Shown piece after piece: positions 33,864-42,030 of a stretch of 64,000 nucleotides of DNA. Each line of letters opens with the position of its first letter. Positions within the stretch are counted from its first letter, which is position 1. The notes beneath the pieces were generated by a model. The model ran no database searches. It was not told the DNA's origin and saw only the letters and a program-made list of their open reading frames with translations. The translations under genes and the position numbers were made by a program. Origin of the DNA: Nocardiopsis mwathae (lineage in GTDB: Bacteria; Actinomycetota; Actinomycetes; Streptosporangiales; Streptosporangiaceae); assembly GCF_014201195.1 (NCBI RefSeq), contig NZ_JACHDS010000001.1:3906001-3970000 (forward strand), written 5' to 3'.

Positions 33864-34757
33864 ATGAGTGTTATGGCACGGTCGATGATCAAGCCGCATC
33901 TGCTTCACCTGTCCGGGAGCGGGGACGACCTGGGCCACGCCGTGGTCGAACGCGATGTGGAGCGCGCGGCCGGGAAGGCCGACACGGTGCCGCCTCCGGT
34001 CGGTCCGGCCTCCCACGTCCTGGTCGTGCACTCCGGGACGTCGACGAACCTGACCTGGTCGGTCGACGGTCGGGCGCGCCGTGAACGCTTCCACCGCGGC
34101 CAGTCCCTGATCAACCCGGCGGGGTGGGCGTCGCGACCGCGGTGGGAGGAGGACGTCGAACTGATGCTGGTCTCCATGGACCCCCGGTGGCTGGAACGCC
34201 TGGCCGAGGAGGGCGGCGCCAAGGGGGTGTTCGAGCTCGCCCCGCAGTACCACCTCGACGATCCGCTGCTGGCGATGATGGTCGAACGGCTGGTCACCGA
34301 GTACGAGCTCCCCGGCCCCGCGGACACCCTCTACACCCAGGCGCTGGTCCAGGCGGTGGCCGCGCACGTGGTGAAGATGTCGTCGGCACGGTCGGACCGG
34401 CTGACACGGGACGGCGGGCTGTCCCCGCGCCGCCTGGCGCTCGTGTCCGACTACATCGAGGCCCACCTGCACGAGCGGCTGCGCCTGGATGACCTCGCGC
34501 GGGTGGCGGGGCTGAGCGAATCGCACTTCACCCGCGCCTTCCGCACGTCCACCGGGCAGTCGCCGCACCAGTACGTGCTGCGGCTGCGGCTGGACGCGGC
34601 GCGCCGCGCCCTGCTGTCGACCGACGCACCCATCGCGCATATCGCCGACGCGACCGGGTTCGCCGACCAGAGCCATCTGACCCGCATGATGCGGCGCCGT
34701 CTCGGGGTCACCCCGAGCGCTCTGCGGGCGGCCCGGATGTCCGGATCCCGTCGTTGA
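33864..34757 (+). CDS. AraC-family transcriptional regulator
   Basis: A 297-aa regulator with a cupin-like N-terminal sensing domain (including SLINPAGWASRPRW) and a C-terminal AraC double HTH. The first HTH is LRLDDLARVAGLSESHFTRAFR and the second IAHIADATGFADQSHLTRMMR, with a usual linker. The ATG at 33864 is one of several possible starts (GTG 33858, ATG 33873) with no clear ribosome site. The stop codon TGA lies inside palindromic repeat copy 3. The divergent SDR gene is the obvious target. Confidence 0.88.
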   Translation: MSVMARSMIKPHLLHLSGSGDDLGHAVVERDVERAAGKADTVPPPVGPASHVLVVHSGTSTNLTWSVDGRARRERFHRGQSLINPAGWASRPRWEEDVELMLVSMDPRWLERLAEEGGAKGVFELAPQYHLDDPLLAMMVERLVTEYELPGPADTLYTQALVQAVAAHVVKMSSARSDRLTRDGGLSPRRLALVSDYIEAHLHERLRLDDLARVAGLSESHFTRAFRTSTGQSPHQYVLRLRLDAARRALLSTDAPIAHIADATGFADQSHLTRMMRRRLGVTPSALRAARMSGSRR

Positions 34758-34824
34758 TCTCGGCGACGTGCGCCGAACACTAAGACCCGCAGGCGGTAGC
34801 CGGCGCGCGTCGCCGAGATCAACG
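34752..34824. repeat. Palindromic repeat copy 3
   Basis: Arms of 24 bp (34752-34775 and 34801-34824) pair at all but one position, where a T faces G. The base is again CGTTGATCTCGG, but the inner arm is CGACGTGCGCCG instead of AGATATCGGGG, and both sides changed together. It lies between convergent araC and YjbR genes and contains the araC stop codon. Confidence 0.85.
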
Positions 34825-34840
34825 GAAGGGAGGTCGGGGT

Positions 34841-35254
34841 TCAGCCGTCCTCGGCGCCGCCCGGTGCGGGCAGGGGCGGGGTGCCGTCACCCAGGACGGC
34901 GAGCAGGCGGTCCCGGTCGGCCCGCCGGAGCCCCTTGACGACCTGGACGTAGGAGTGCCGCACCATCTCCACCACCTCGTCGTCGGGGACCGTGCCGTCC
35001 AGCGCGACGGAGTTCCAGTGCCGCTTGTTCATGTGGTAAGCGGGAGTGACCGCGGGGAACTCGGCGCGGAGTTCGAGCGCCAGGACCGGGTCGCACTTGA
35101 GGTTGACCGTGGCCGACCGGTCACCGCCCTCGTCCATCAGCAGCGCGAACATCTTGCCCGCGACCTTGTAGACCGGCACCCCGGCCACGAACGGCTCGGT
35201 CTCCACGGCATCGGGAAACCACAGCGCGATGTCGATGAACTGCTCCGGAGTCAC
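34841..35254 (-). CDS. MmcQ/YjbR-family protein
   Basis: A 137-aa protein of the YjbR (CyaY-like fold) family: FIDIALWFPDAVETEPFVAGVPVYKVAGKMF, then VNLKCDP, and YHMNKRHWNSVALDG, the conserved NKxHW block. These proteins are described as DNA-binding, with uncertain physiological role. GTG 35254 has GAGGGG 5 nt upstream and begins the conserved domain. It ends 17 nt from palindromic repeat copy 3. Confidence 0.88.
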   Translation of the reverse strand: MTPEQFIDIALWFPDAVETEPFVAGVPVYKVAGKMFALLMDEGGDRSATVNLKCDPVLALELRAEFPAVTPAYHMNKRHWNSVALDGTVPDDEVVEMVRHSYVQVVKGLRRADRDRLLAVLGDGTPPLPAPGGAEDG

Positions 35255-35519
35255 CGGATCCCCTCGTCTCGTCCGCGTCGTGCGGGTCGACCGCCGACAC
35301 GGCCATCCTGGCACCCGGTACCGACAACGCACCGCCACGGCCGCAGGCGCGCGTCGGCGATGCCCTGTGCCCGCGGTGATGCGCTAGGCTCCGCCGTCGA
35401 AGCACCGGTACATCGGAGGCCTGTCCGCCCCGTTTTCTCCCGCTTCCGGCGCCCGATTCGTCGCTGCGCCGCTCCCGCAACCGCACTCGTACGTCGACTT
35501 CTCCTACCTGGTGGTGGTC

Positions 35520-35867
35520 ATGGCCGGACTGTTCGGACGCTCGCCCAAGATCCCGCGCGACGTCGTGCCCCTGACCGAGGACGCGATCGCCCAGGCCCGG
35601 GAGCTGGTCCGCCAGGGCAAGCAGATCAACGCGGTCAAGGTGATCCGCGAGCAGAGCGGGATGGGCCTGGCGGAGGCCAAGGCCATGGCCGACGCCCTGC
35701 GCGAGGGCCGACAGGTTCCGGTCGCTCCGGCACCGGGCATGAGCCTGGCGGACCGGGTGCGGCGGCTGCGCGGCGAGGACCGTATCGCCGACGCCGTCCG
35801 GCTGGTGGCCACGGAGACCGGCATGACGGAGGCCGAGGCGGCGCTGTTCATCGAGCACCTGGCGTGA
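35520..35867 (+). CDS. Small protein with bL12 C-terminal-like domain
   Basis: A 115-aa protein. Residues 25-60 (AQARELVRQGKQINAVKVIREQSGMGLAEAKAMADAL) resemble the ribosomal bL12 C-terminal domain, whose equivalent helix-turn-helix-like surface binds translation factors. A second half (LADRVRRLRGEDRIADAVRLV, TGMTEAEAALFIEHL) looks like a weaker repeat of the same helical pattern. It lacks the bL12 N-terminal dimerisation domain, so it is not the ribosomal stalk protein. The role is unknown. It is convergent with the next gene, 28 bp apart. Confidence 0.72.
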   Translation: MAGLFGRSPKIPRDVVPLTEDAIAQARELVRQGKQINAVKVIREQSGMGLAEAKAMADALREGRQVPVAPAPGMSLADRVRRLRGEDRIADAVRLVATETGMTEAEAALFIEHLA

Positions 35868-35895
35868 GCCGCGGCGGCCGGGCGGCCGCGGCCGT

Positions 35896-36534
35896 TCAGT
35901 GGAGGTTCCGGTAGTAGGTGCGGGACGGCTGCATCAGCACCAGGCCGAGCATCGCGGCGGAGAGGGCGAGGGGGAGGAACGAGACGCCGGGGCTGTCGAC
36001 CAGCACCCACAGCCACCACAGGGTCATGGCTCCGTGGAAGGCCGCCAGGAGCCACCACACGACCGGCGTCCTGCGACCCATGACCGCCGCGAGGCCGAGG
36101 GCGAGCACCGCGTAGGCACCGGTCGCCACCGCTATCCAGAACAAGGCCTCGGACCAGCCGGTCGCGTTCTCCACGCCGTGCTCCAGGAACGCGGCCTCCC
36201 GCTGCCCGTCGGTGGTCTGCGGGTCCGCCAGCAGGCCGGTCAGCACGGCGAGCAGGAGCCCGCCCGCGCCCAGGATGACCATCATGACCCGGACCCCGAC
36301 CAGGGTCCCCGGCATGGACACCCGGGCGGGAGGCCCGTACACGGTGCCCGGCTGCCAGGGCCGGTGCCCCGTCGGCGGATGACCCTGGTGCGGCTGCGCG
36401 TACGGGGTGGGCTGCGGGTGGGGGTGGGGGTGGGGCGGATACTGGTGGGGATGCTGACGCGGCGGCTGCGCCCCAGGGTGCTGCTGGGGCCGGTTCGGCT
36501 GCTGCGGTGGATACGGCCCCGGTGGGTAGGACAT
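35896..36534 (-). CDS. Membrane protein with Pro/His/Gln-rich cytoplasmic head
   Basis: A 212-aa protein. The first 65 residues are a low-complexity Pro/His/Gln/Tyr segment (including HPHQYPPHPHPHPQPTPY), followed by four transmembrane helices (about 80-103, 128-150, 157-178 and 185-203). Such Pro-rich-headed membrane proteins are common in actinomycetes; no catalytic motif is seen. CGGGAG lies 8 nt before the ATG, which supports this frame over the overlapping GntR tail. Confidence 0.75.
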   Translation of the reverse strand: MSYPPGPYPPQQPNRPQQHPGAQPPRQHPHQYPPHPHPHPQPTPYAQPHQGHPPTGHRPWQPGTVYGPPARVSMPGTLVGVRVMMVILGAGGLLLAVLTGLLADPQTTDGQREAAFLEHGVENATGWSEALFWIAVATGAYAVLALGLAAVMGRRTPVVWWLLAAFHGAMTLWWLWVLVDSPGVSFLPLALSAAMLGLVLMQPSRTYYRNLH

Positions 36535-36935
36535 GCGCGATGCTCCCGTTTGATCAGTTCCAGGCGTGCCTGACCAGCCGTGCGAATATATCCGACCCGA
36601 ATGCGGAGATGGAGTACCGGAAGCGACATCCCGCCGAAATCACCCCTGGCCGAAACAGGCCATGACCGGTCGGCTACTCGTCGACCCTGTTCATTGGTCT
36701 TGGGATGCTGCGAGACGAACGTTCCTCTCTGGGGAAGCGTGATCACCCAGCCTTCGGAGCGCAGGAGGGCGACAGCCTGCCGCGCCGTGTCTCTGGCGAT
36801 GCCGTACTCGGCGACCATCTGCGGCTCCGACGGAACACGGTCCTTCGGCTTGAGTTCACCTGACTTGATGCGCTCACGGATGACACGCGCCACCTGCTGA
36901 TAGATGGGCGTGGGGTCGAAGTGATCGATGTCCAT
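36282..36935 (-). CDS. Short GntR-type winged-helix regulator with anomalous overlapping C-terminus
   Basis: Residues 1-75 form a GntR winged helix: PIYQQVARVIRERIKSGELK, VPSEPQMVAEYGIARDTARQ, AVALLRSEGWVITLPQRGTFV. After about residue 85 the frame continues for 130 Arg/Pro-rich residues that overlap the well-supported membrane-protein gene by 253 bp in another frame. A one-base shift near residue 88 would give a TAG stop and a protein of about 88 aa, like its 95-aa neighbour at 37021. So the extended tail is probably not native: a lost stop, a frameshift or a sequence error. Confidence 0.65.
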   Translation of the reverse strand: MDIDHFDPTPIYQQVARVIRERIKSGELKPKDRVPSEPQMVAEYGIARDTARQAVALLRSEGWVITLPQRGTFVSQHPKTNEQGRRVADRSWPVSARGDFGGMSLPVLHLRIRVGYIRTAGQARLELIKREHRACPTHRGRIHRSSRTGPSSTLGRSRRVSIPTSIRPTPTPTRSPPRTRSRTRVIRRRGTGPGSRAPCTGLPPGCPCRGPWSGSGS

Positions 36936-37020
36936 GCCGCAGGCTCACCAGGAGCCTGGCTACGCGGTGAGCGTTCGCAGAACCGAGTCCGGCGGCACGC
37001 GGGGCTCCCAGCCGCAGGCC

Positions 37021-37308
37021 CTACTTCTCGGCTTCAGGCTCACGAGCAACGACGAAGGTCCCCTTGGCGGGGAGCGTGTACACCAAGCCTTGCTCGCGCA
37101 GTGCCCGTACAGCACGGCGTGCCGTCTCCACGGCTACGCCGTATTCCTCGGCCAAGTCGCGTTCGCCGGCCAACCGCGCACCTGGCGGTAGCGCATCGGC
37201 CGGGCGGCTCTCACCTCGCCCGGCTTCGATCCGCAGCGCAATATGCCGGGCCACTTCGTCGTAGACGTAGGCGCCCGGGTTGGGATCGTACGGCGGGATC
37301 TCTGCCAT
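37021..37308 (-). CDS. Short GntR-type winged-helix regulator
   Basis: A 95-aa protein consisting only of a GntR wHTH: YVYDEVARHIALRIEAG, PPGARLAGERDLAEEYGVAVE, TARRAVRALREQGLVYTLPAKGTFVV. It has no effector-binding domain. ATG 37308 is chosen because the domain begins there. It lies 85 bp upstream of a second such gene in the same direction. The divergent region contains an 11-bp inverted repeat that is a candidate operator for one or both. Confidence 0.82.
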   Translation of the reverse strand: MAEIPPYDPNPGAYVYDEVARHIALRIEAGRGESRPADALPPGARLAGERDLAEEYGVAVETARRAVRALREQGLVYTLPAKGTFVVAREPEAEK

Positions 37309-37350
37309 GCAATGAAGATTAGAGCACTCCTGAGCTGGGCAAATACATGG

Positions 37351-37378
37351 AGTGCGCTGCACTGCTATGCAGCGCACT
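37351..37378. promoter_or_regulatory. Candidate GntR operator (11-bp inverted repeat)
   Basis: AGTGCGCTGCA (37351-37361) and its exact complement (37368-37378) flank a 6-nt spacer. A second partial dyad, GCACTCC (37324-37330) with GGAGTGC (37349-37355), overlaps it. Both lie between the short GntR gene and a divergent two-gene micro-operon, so they probably control both directions. Confidence 0.55.
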
Positions 37379-37475
37379 GCCACGTGCGGTATCGTCAGTA
37401 GGCACAAAAAGACCCCGACGGCAGCGGGCACTGCCTCGGGGCGCGGCCACCAGCTGCTCAAGGAGCTGATGACAA

Positions 37476-37622
37476 GTGAAGAGTAACCGTCTGCAGGCGC
37501 GGTCCGCGAACCGTGTCCGGCCCTATATCGCTGTTCTGGAACACCAGCGCGCCGCCGAGGCGCTGCGGTTCCAGCGGTTCGCCGTCCAGGTCGCTCTGTC
37601 CGCTGCGGGGGTGGGGCGATGA
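37476..37622 (+). CDS. Small basic 48-aa protein
   Basis: GTG-started ORF: VKSNRLQARSANRVRPYIAV, then LEHQRAAEALRFQRFAVQVAL, ending AGVGR. AAGGAG lies 10 nt upstream. Its TGA overlaps the ATG of the next gene (ATGA), so the two are translationally coupled. No domain is recognised; the helical, basic character would suit a small binding partner. It lies divergent from the short GntR genes. Confidence 0.5.
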   Translation: MKSNRLQARSANRVRPYIAVLEHQRAAEALRFQRFAVQVALSAAGVGR

Positions 37623-37906
37623 GTGGGGACAACGACCCGCTGCTGCGGCTGCTGCGGGAGCACTACCGGCACCGGTGGGCCATCCGGCGGACCGAGAACC
37701 TGTGGATCGCGGTCGCCCAGGACCCTGACGCCGACCACGCGCCGACCGTCGTACAGCCCGACATCAACGTCTTCCTCGCCGACCTGGAGAACCCGCCACC
37801 GCGGGCGGGCCGGTCCCGGTCGCTGATGTCGGCCGAGTACTTCGCGACCCAGTACAAGCAGGTCGACGACGGCGTGTGGCGCAACACCTCCCCGCCCGGA
37901 GTCTGA
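37619..37906 (+). CDS. Hypothetical protein, 95 aa
   Basis: A 95-aa protein with normal composition: LLRLLREHYRHRWAIRRTEN, LWIAVAQDP, TVVQPDINVFLADLENPPPR, SAEYFATQYKQVDDGVW. No domain is recognised. It is coupled to the 48-aa ORF by a 4-bp overlap. Similar small genes beside short GntR regulators are frequent in filamentous actinomycetes, which suggests a regulatory micro-operon. Confidence 0.62.
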   Translation: MSGDNDPLLRLLREHYRHRWAIRRTENLWIAVAQDPDADHAPTVVQPDINVFLADLENPPPRAGRSRSLMSAEYFATQYKQVDDGVWRNTSPPGV

Positions 37907-38132
37907 CCTCCCGCGACGCGCGGCCCACCGCCGGGCTGCCGAACACGGCCCCATCGGCCCTCGCGGGTCGGTGGGGTCCTCCTTCGCCGGGATCAACGCA
38001 ATGGCCAACCCGCGTCGGCCGGCTCGTAACGCCTCCCCCGTATGATCCCGGCAGGTTCGGTGGGTGCGCCCGCCGGGCCGTGTTCGATTCCGCCCCGCTC
38101 TACCGTCCCCCGTCTCCGGAGAGGAACCGTGC

Positions 38133-39995
38133 ATGTCGAGACGATTCCGTCCCCCCAGATCCCTGCTGCGCGCCTCGGGCGCGGTGGTGATCGCGTCCGC
38201 TCTCGTCGCCACGTCGGTGGTGCCGGCGTCCGCTGAACCGAAGGGGGGCCATGGCGGCGGCAACAGCAGGACGCACTACACGCTGACCATCCTGCACGCC
38301 AACGACACCGAGTCGAAGCTCCTCGGTGCCCCCGCGGACGCCGACTACGGCGGCGCCGCCCGGTTCACCTCGCTGATGCACCGGCTGCGGGAGGAGGAGC
38401 GCAGTCCCCGGGCCGCCCAGGCCGGCGAATCGCGACGGCGCGGGGTCGTCACCCTGTCGTCCGGGGACATGTTCCTCTCCGGGCCGCAGTTCGCCGCCGG
38501 CCAGCAGGACGGCGCGCCCTTCTACGACGCGGTCGCCACCGGCTACGCCGAGTACGACGCGATCTCCATGGGCAACCACGAGTTCGACCTCGGGCCCGAC
38601 ACCTACGCCGACTTCATCGCCGCCACCCCCGGCGACGTACCGTTCCTCGCCGCCAACATCGACGTCTCCGGCGAACCTCGGCTGGCCGAGCTGGAGGAGA
38701 AGGGCCGCATCGCGCCGAGCACCGTCGTCAAGCAGCGCGGCGAGCGGATCGGGATCGTCGGCGCCATCACGCCGCTGCTGCCCGCCATCTCCAGCCCCCG
38801 CAACGCCGTCGTCGACCCGGACGTGCGCGCCGCGGTCCAGGGCGAGGTGGACGCCCTGACCGCGCAGGGCATCGACAAGATCATCGTCATCTCGCACCTC
38901 CAGGGCATCGGTGAGGACAAGTTGCTCGCCCGCGAGCTGCGCGACGTCGACGTGATGATCGCCGGAGGCGGCCACGAGACCCAGGCCTCCCCGGGCACCC
39001 CGCTGGTGCCGGGCGACGTCGTGCCCAACGACCCCGAGACCGGCGAACCGCTGGAGTACCCGTTGTGGGTGGCTGACTCCACCGGCGCCGAGGTGCCGAT
39101 CGTGACCGCCGGTTCCGACTACAAGTACGTCGGCCGCCTCGTCGTCAACTTCGACAGGCAGGGCAACGTCACCTCGGTCGCCGACCGCTCGGCCCCCGTC
39201 CGCGTCTCCGGTGTCGGCGACGACGCCGTCGAGCCGCACCCGGACGTTCACGAGGAGGTCCACCAGCCGGTCGAGGCCTATGTCGCGGACCTGGCCGAGA
39301 CCACGGCCGCGACCGCCGAGGTCGGCCTGGACGGCCGCCGCGATCCGGGGGTTCGCACACAGGAGACCAACCTCGGCAGCCTGATGGCCGACGCGCTGCT
39401 GGCCACCGGCCGCGCCAACGCCGCCGAGTACGGTGTGCCCGAGCCGCAGATCGCACTCCAGAACGGCGGCGGGATCAGGAACAACTCGGTGGTCGGCCCC
39501 GGGCGGGTCTCCGAGCTGGACACCTACACGATCGCCCCCTTCCCCAACCAGGTGGTGGTCGTCCCGGACGTGCCGCGCGCGCAGGTCAAGGAGCTGCTGG
39601 AGAACGCGGTCTCCTCGATGCCCGCCGCCGACGGCCGGTTCGCGCAGGTCGCGGGGTTCGACTTCGGATACGACGCCTCGCGCACCGCCCAGCAGGTCGA
39701 CGACGACGGCGACGTACTGCGCGCGGGCGAGCGGGTGCGCGACCTTGAGCTGCACGACGGCACCGTCATCGTCGCCGACGGCGAGGTCGTGGACGGCCCG
39801 GCGATCTCCGTGGCCACCATCGACTTCTCCGCGCGCGGCGGCGACCAGTGGCCGTTCCGCGGCGCCGACTACACGGTCGTGGGCGCGAACTACCAGACGG
39901 CCCTGTTCACCTACCTCACCGACGACCTCGGCGGCCGGGTGACCGCCGCCGACTACCCCGAGGGCGGCTCCGGCCGCATCACCGCCGCCGGGTAG
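38133..39995 (+). CDS. Secreted bifunctional metallophosphatase/5'-nucleotidase
   Basis: A 620-aa UshA-like enzyme. An N-terminal signal peptide (LLRASGAVVIASALVATSVVPASA) is followed by the metallophosphatase domain (LHANDTESKLL, LSSGDMFLSG, MGNHEFDLG, VISHLQGIGEDK, GGGHETQ). The 5_nucleotid_C domain has TNLGSLMADALLATGRA and LQNGGGIRNN. Two metal-ligand motifs are non-standard: NDxH is NDTE, and the usual GHxH/GHxQ is GHET. Such proteins scavenge phosphate from extracellular nucleotides. GGAGAGGAA before ATG 38133 supports the start. The stop overlaps the convergent AbiEi-like gene by 17 bp. Confidence 0.88.
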   Translation: MSRRFRPPRSLLRASGAVVIASALVATSVVPASAEPKGGHGGGNSRTHYTLTILHANDTESKLLGAPADADYGGAARFTSLMHRLREEERSPRAAQAGESRRRGVVTLSSGDMFLSGPQFAAGQQDGAPFYDAVATGYAEYDAISMGNHEFDLGPDTYADFIAATPGDVPFLAANIDVSGEPRLAELEEKGRIAPSTVVKQRGERIGIVGAITPLLPAISSPRNAVVDPDVRAAVQGEVDALTAQGIDKIIVISHLQGIGEDKLLARELRDVDVMIAGGGHETQASPGTPLVPGDVVPNDPETGEPLEYPLWVADSTGAEVPIVTAGSDYKYVGRLVVNFDRQGNVTSVADRSAPVRVSGVGDDAVEPHPDVHEEVHQPVEAYVADLAETTAATAEVGLDGRRDPGVRTQETNLGSLMADALLATGRANAAEYGVPEPQIALQNGGGIRNNSVVGPGRVSELDTYTIAPFPNQVVVVPDVPRAQVKELLENAVSSMPAADGRFAQVAGFDFGYDASRTAQQVDDDGDVLRAGERVRDLELHDGTVIVADGEVVDGPAISVATIDFSARGGDQWPFRGADYTVVGANYQTALFTYLTDDLGGRVTAADYPEGGSGRITAAG

Positions 39996-40827
39996 GCGGG
40001 GAACCACCCCCCTGTGTCGCCGATCGGCGGTCGAGCGGGGCGCGGCACCGGGCCGCGCCCCGTTCTCGTGCGCCCGGTGCGCGGGACTCCGCCCGCGGGC
40101 GGGGGCCGGGGTGCTGCGCGGTTCCGGCGGCGCCGAGGAAGCGGCGGGCCTCGGCCGCGCTGACCAGGCCCAGGCGCCGCGCGGCCGCGACCATGGGCGC
40201 GAACTCCGCACGCGGCGCCGTGCCGGCGAGATCGGCGAGGGTGCGCCGCACCGTGGTCAGCCGCACGGGACCCCTGCGGGTGAGGTCACTCCTGCGGATC
40301 CACCGGTGGTGGACCAGCAGCGGAGGCGCCGGGCACCGCACCTTGCCCCGCGGCCGGGTGGCCATGTGCACGGCGCCGCCCCACCGCCGCGGATCGCACA
40401 GGCCGTGCAGCCGCGCGGCGGTCTCCAGGCACGCGCAGGAGTCGCGCCCCAGTGCGAGCTGCGCCGCCATGACCTCGCGTGGCAGCCCGGGGGCGGCGAG
40501 CCGCGGGTCGCCCGCGATCTGCGCGAGCGGCAGGGCCACCTGGTACACGCCGGTGTAGCGGCGCACCAGGTGGCCCGCGTCGACCATGGCGGTGAGCCGC
40601 CGCCGACCGAGCCCGGACTCGTGCACCTGCTCGGTGGTGACACACCCGCACTGCCGGGCGGCGACGCGGGCGAGCCGGGTCTGGGCTGCGACGAGCCCCG
40701 CGAGCGTGGAGTCCGCGGTGAGGGGGCGGTCCGCCGACACGGCGGCGGGGAGGGGACGGAAGGGGCGGTCAGGTCGGGAACCGATGGGGCGAGCCGCGGC
40801 GCGGTCGCTGCTCTTGGCTGAGGTCAT
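39979..40827 (-). CDS. AbiEi-like (type IV antitoxin-like) domain protein
   Basis: A protein of about 282 aa whose N-terminal part (CGCVTTEQVHESGLGRRRLTAM, then VDAGHLVRRYTGVYQVA) matches the winged-helix AbiEi antitoxin domain often fused to a nuclease-like C-terminal region. The next part (GRDSCACLETAARLHGLCD, LTTVRRTLADLAG) is common in such actinobacterial proteins. No AbiEii-like toxin gene is adjacent, so a toxin-antitoxin role is doubtful. The last 50 residues are Arg/Pro-rich. The start is uncertain: ATG 40827, ATG 40863 or TTG 40887. Confidence 0.65.
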   Translation of the reverse strand: MTSAKSSDRAAARPIGSRPDRPFRPLPAAVSADRPLTADSTLAGLVAAQTRLARVAARQCGCVTTEQVHESGLGRRRLTAMVDAGHLVRRYTGVYQVALPLAQIAGDPRLAAPGLPREVMAAQLALGRDSCACLETAARLHGLCDPRRWGGAVHMATRPRGKVRCPAPPLLVHHRWIRRSDLTRRGPVRLTTVRRTLADLAGTAPRAEFAPMVAAARRLGLVSAAEARRFLGAAGTAQHPGPRPRAESRAPGARERGAARCRAPLDRRSATQGGGSPPTRRR

Positions 40828-40923
40828 GGGTCCAGCGTGGGCGGGCGCGGCCCGGATCTCCATGCCGGTTCCCCGGGCTGTGGACAACCCGGCGCCGCGA
40901 GGCCCGGCGATCCCCCGCCGCGG

Positions 40924-41850
40924 TCAGCGCCGCGGACGGCCGCAGCAGCAGGCGTAGGGCTGCCCCGACATGCACCAGCACGGCGCGGGGTCGTGCGGCG
41001 GCCAGTGGGTCACGCCCACCCGCTCGGCCTGGTCGAGCAGGTAGTACTCGCGTGTGCCCGGCTGGTCGTCCGGCCCCGACGGAAGCCGCTGCACGATCTC
41101 GTGGTCCTCCACCCTGACCGGCACCAGGAGCCGCCGCCACACCCCGTGCGTCTCCGCGGCGATCTGCCACAGGACCTCGCTGCGCTGGTAGTAGAGCTCG
41201 GCGTCGACACCGGGCGGCAGCGCCTCCGCGGCCGCGGCGCGCTCGACCTCGCTCCGCGGGAAGTAGGGGGTCAGCACGGGCGCACCGGTGTCGGGGTGCT
41301 CGCGCATGCACTTCGCCTCGGCTTCGATGTCCTCCTGGAACAGGAGGAAGTCCAGCTCGTCCGGTGGGAGCCCGAGCTGTGTCCGCACCGCGGTCCGGTT
41401 GCGGCCCGCCTGGCGCCGGTCGCGCTGCGCCGCACCGTCGGCGGGGCACTCCAGGGTGAGGGCGCAGGTGTACCAGTGCAGCGCCCGTTCGAGATCGCCG
41501 TCGGCCGCCCACAGCGAGCCGAGCTGCTCGGCGGTGTGCACGGTGGGGGCGCAGCGTTCGAGCACTTCCAGCTCGGCCATGGCGCGCTCGGGTTGGCCCT
41601 GCTCCCGCAGGAGCATCACCTTGAAGTAGCGGGCGCTGAGCGACACCTGGCGGTCGCCCTCGCGGATCAGGCGGTCGCAGAACTCCAGCGTCCGCGCCTC
41701 GGGGTCGGCCACGCCGGCTCTGCGCGAGGCCGACCGAAACTGCAGCAGCCCGTGGATGGTGGATCTCCCGTCGCGCCACGCCATGCGCCGCGCAACGGCG
41801 ATCCGATCCTCATCCCGCTGCCAGCGGCCGAATTCGGAACCCTTCCACAT
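40924..41850 (-). CDS. SEC-C motif protein
   Basis: A 308-aa protein ending in a SEC-C-like zinc motif (CWCMSGQPYACCCGR), the small module found at the C-terminus of SecA and of many uncharacterised proteins. The middle is helical with TPR-like patterns (SARYFKVMLLREQGQPERAM, LGSLWAADGDLERALHWY), suggesting a protein-interaction scaffold. The function is unknown. It starts at ATG 41850 and is upstream of, and in the same direction as, the AbiEi-like gene. Confidence 0.72.
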   Translation of the reverse strand: MWKGSEFGRWQRDEDRIAVARRMAWRDGRSTIHGLLQFRSASRRAGVADPEARTLEFCDRLIREGDRQVSLSARYFKVMLLREQGQPERAMAELEVLERCAPTVHTAEQLGSLWAADGDLERALHWYTCALTLECPADGAAQRDRRQAGRNRTAVRTQLGLPPDELDFLLFQEDIEAEAKCMREHPDTGAPVLTPYFPRSEVERAAAAEALPPGVDAELYYQRSEVLWQIAAETHGVWRRLLVPVRVEDHEIVQRLPSGPDDQPGTREYYLLDQAERVGVTHWPPHDPAPCWCMSGQPYACCCGRPRR

Positions 41851-42030
41851 GCGGCGAATATAGTGCGCACATCCTCACGGCATCCGGCTTTTCCGCATAT
41901 TCACCCGCCTCTCCCCCGAAGCACGCCCGCCTCTACCGGTGATCACGGCAAAAAGTGTCGATTTCACCCACTCTGCCCCGTCAAGTGCCGTGATGATCAC
42001 GGAAACCGAAACCCCCGGTATCCTCCCGAC

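Noticed and set aside
32105-33892. 595-codon leftward frame through the SDR and kinase genes
   Set aside because: Frame shadow with Arg/His-rich composition, inconsistent with the clear SDR frame.
39979-40827. AbiE-type toxin-antitoxin system
   Set aside because: Only an AbiEi-like domain is seen; no AbiEii nucleotidyltransferase gene is adjacent.
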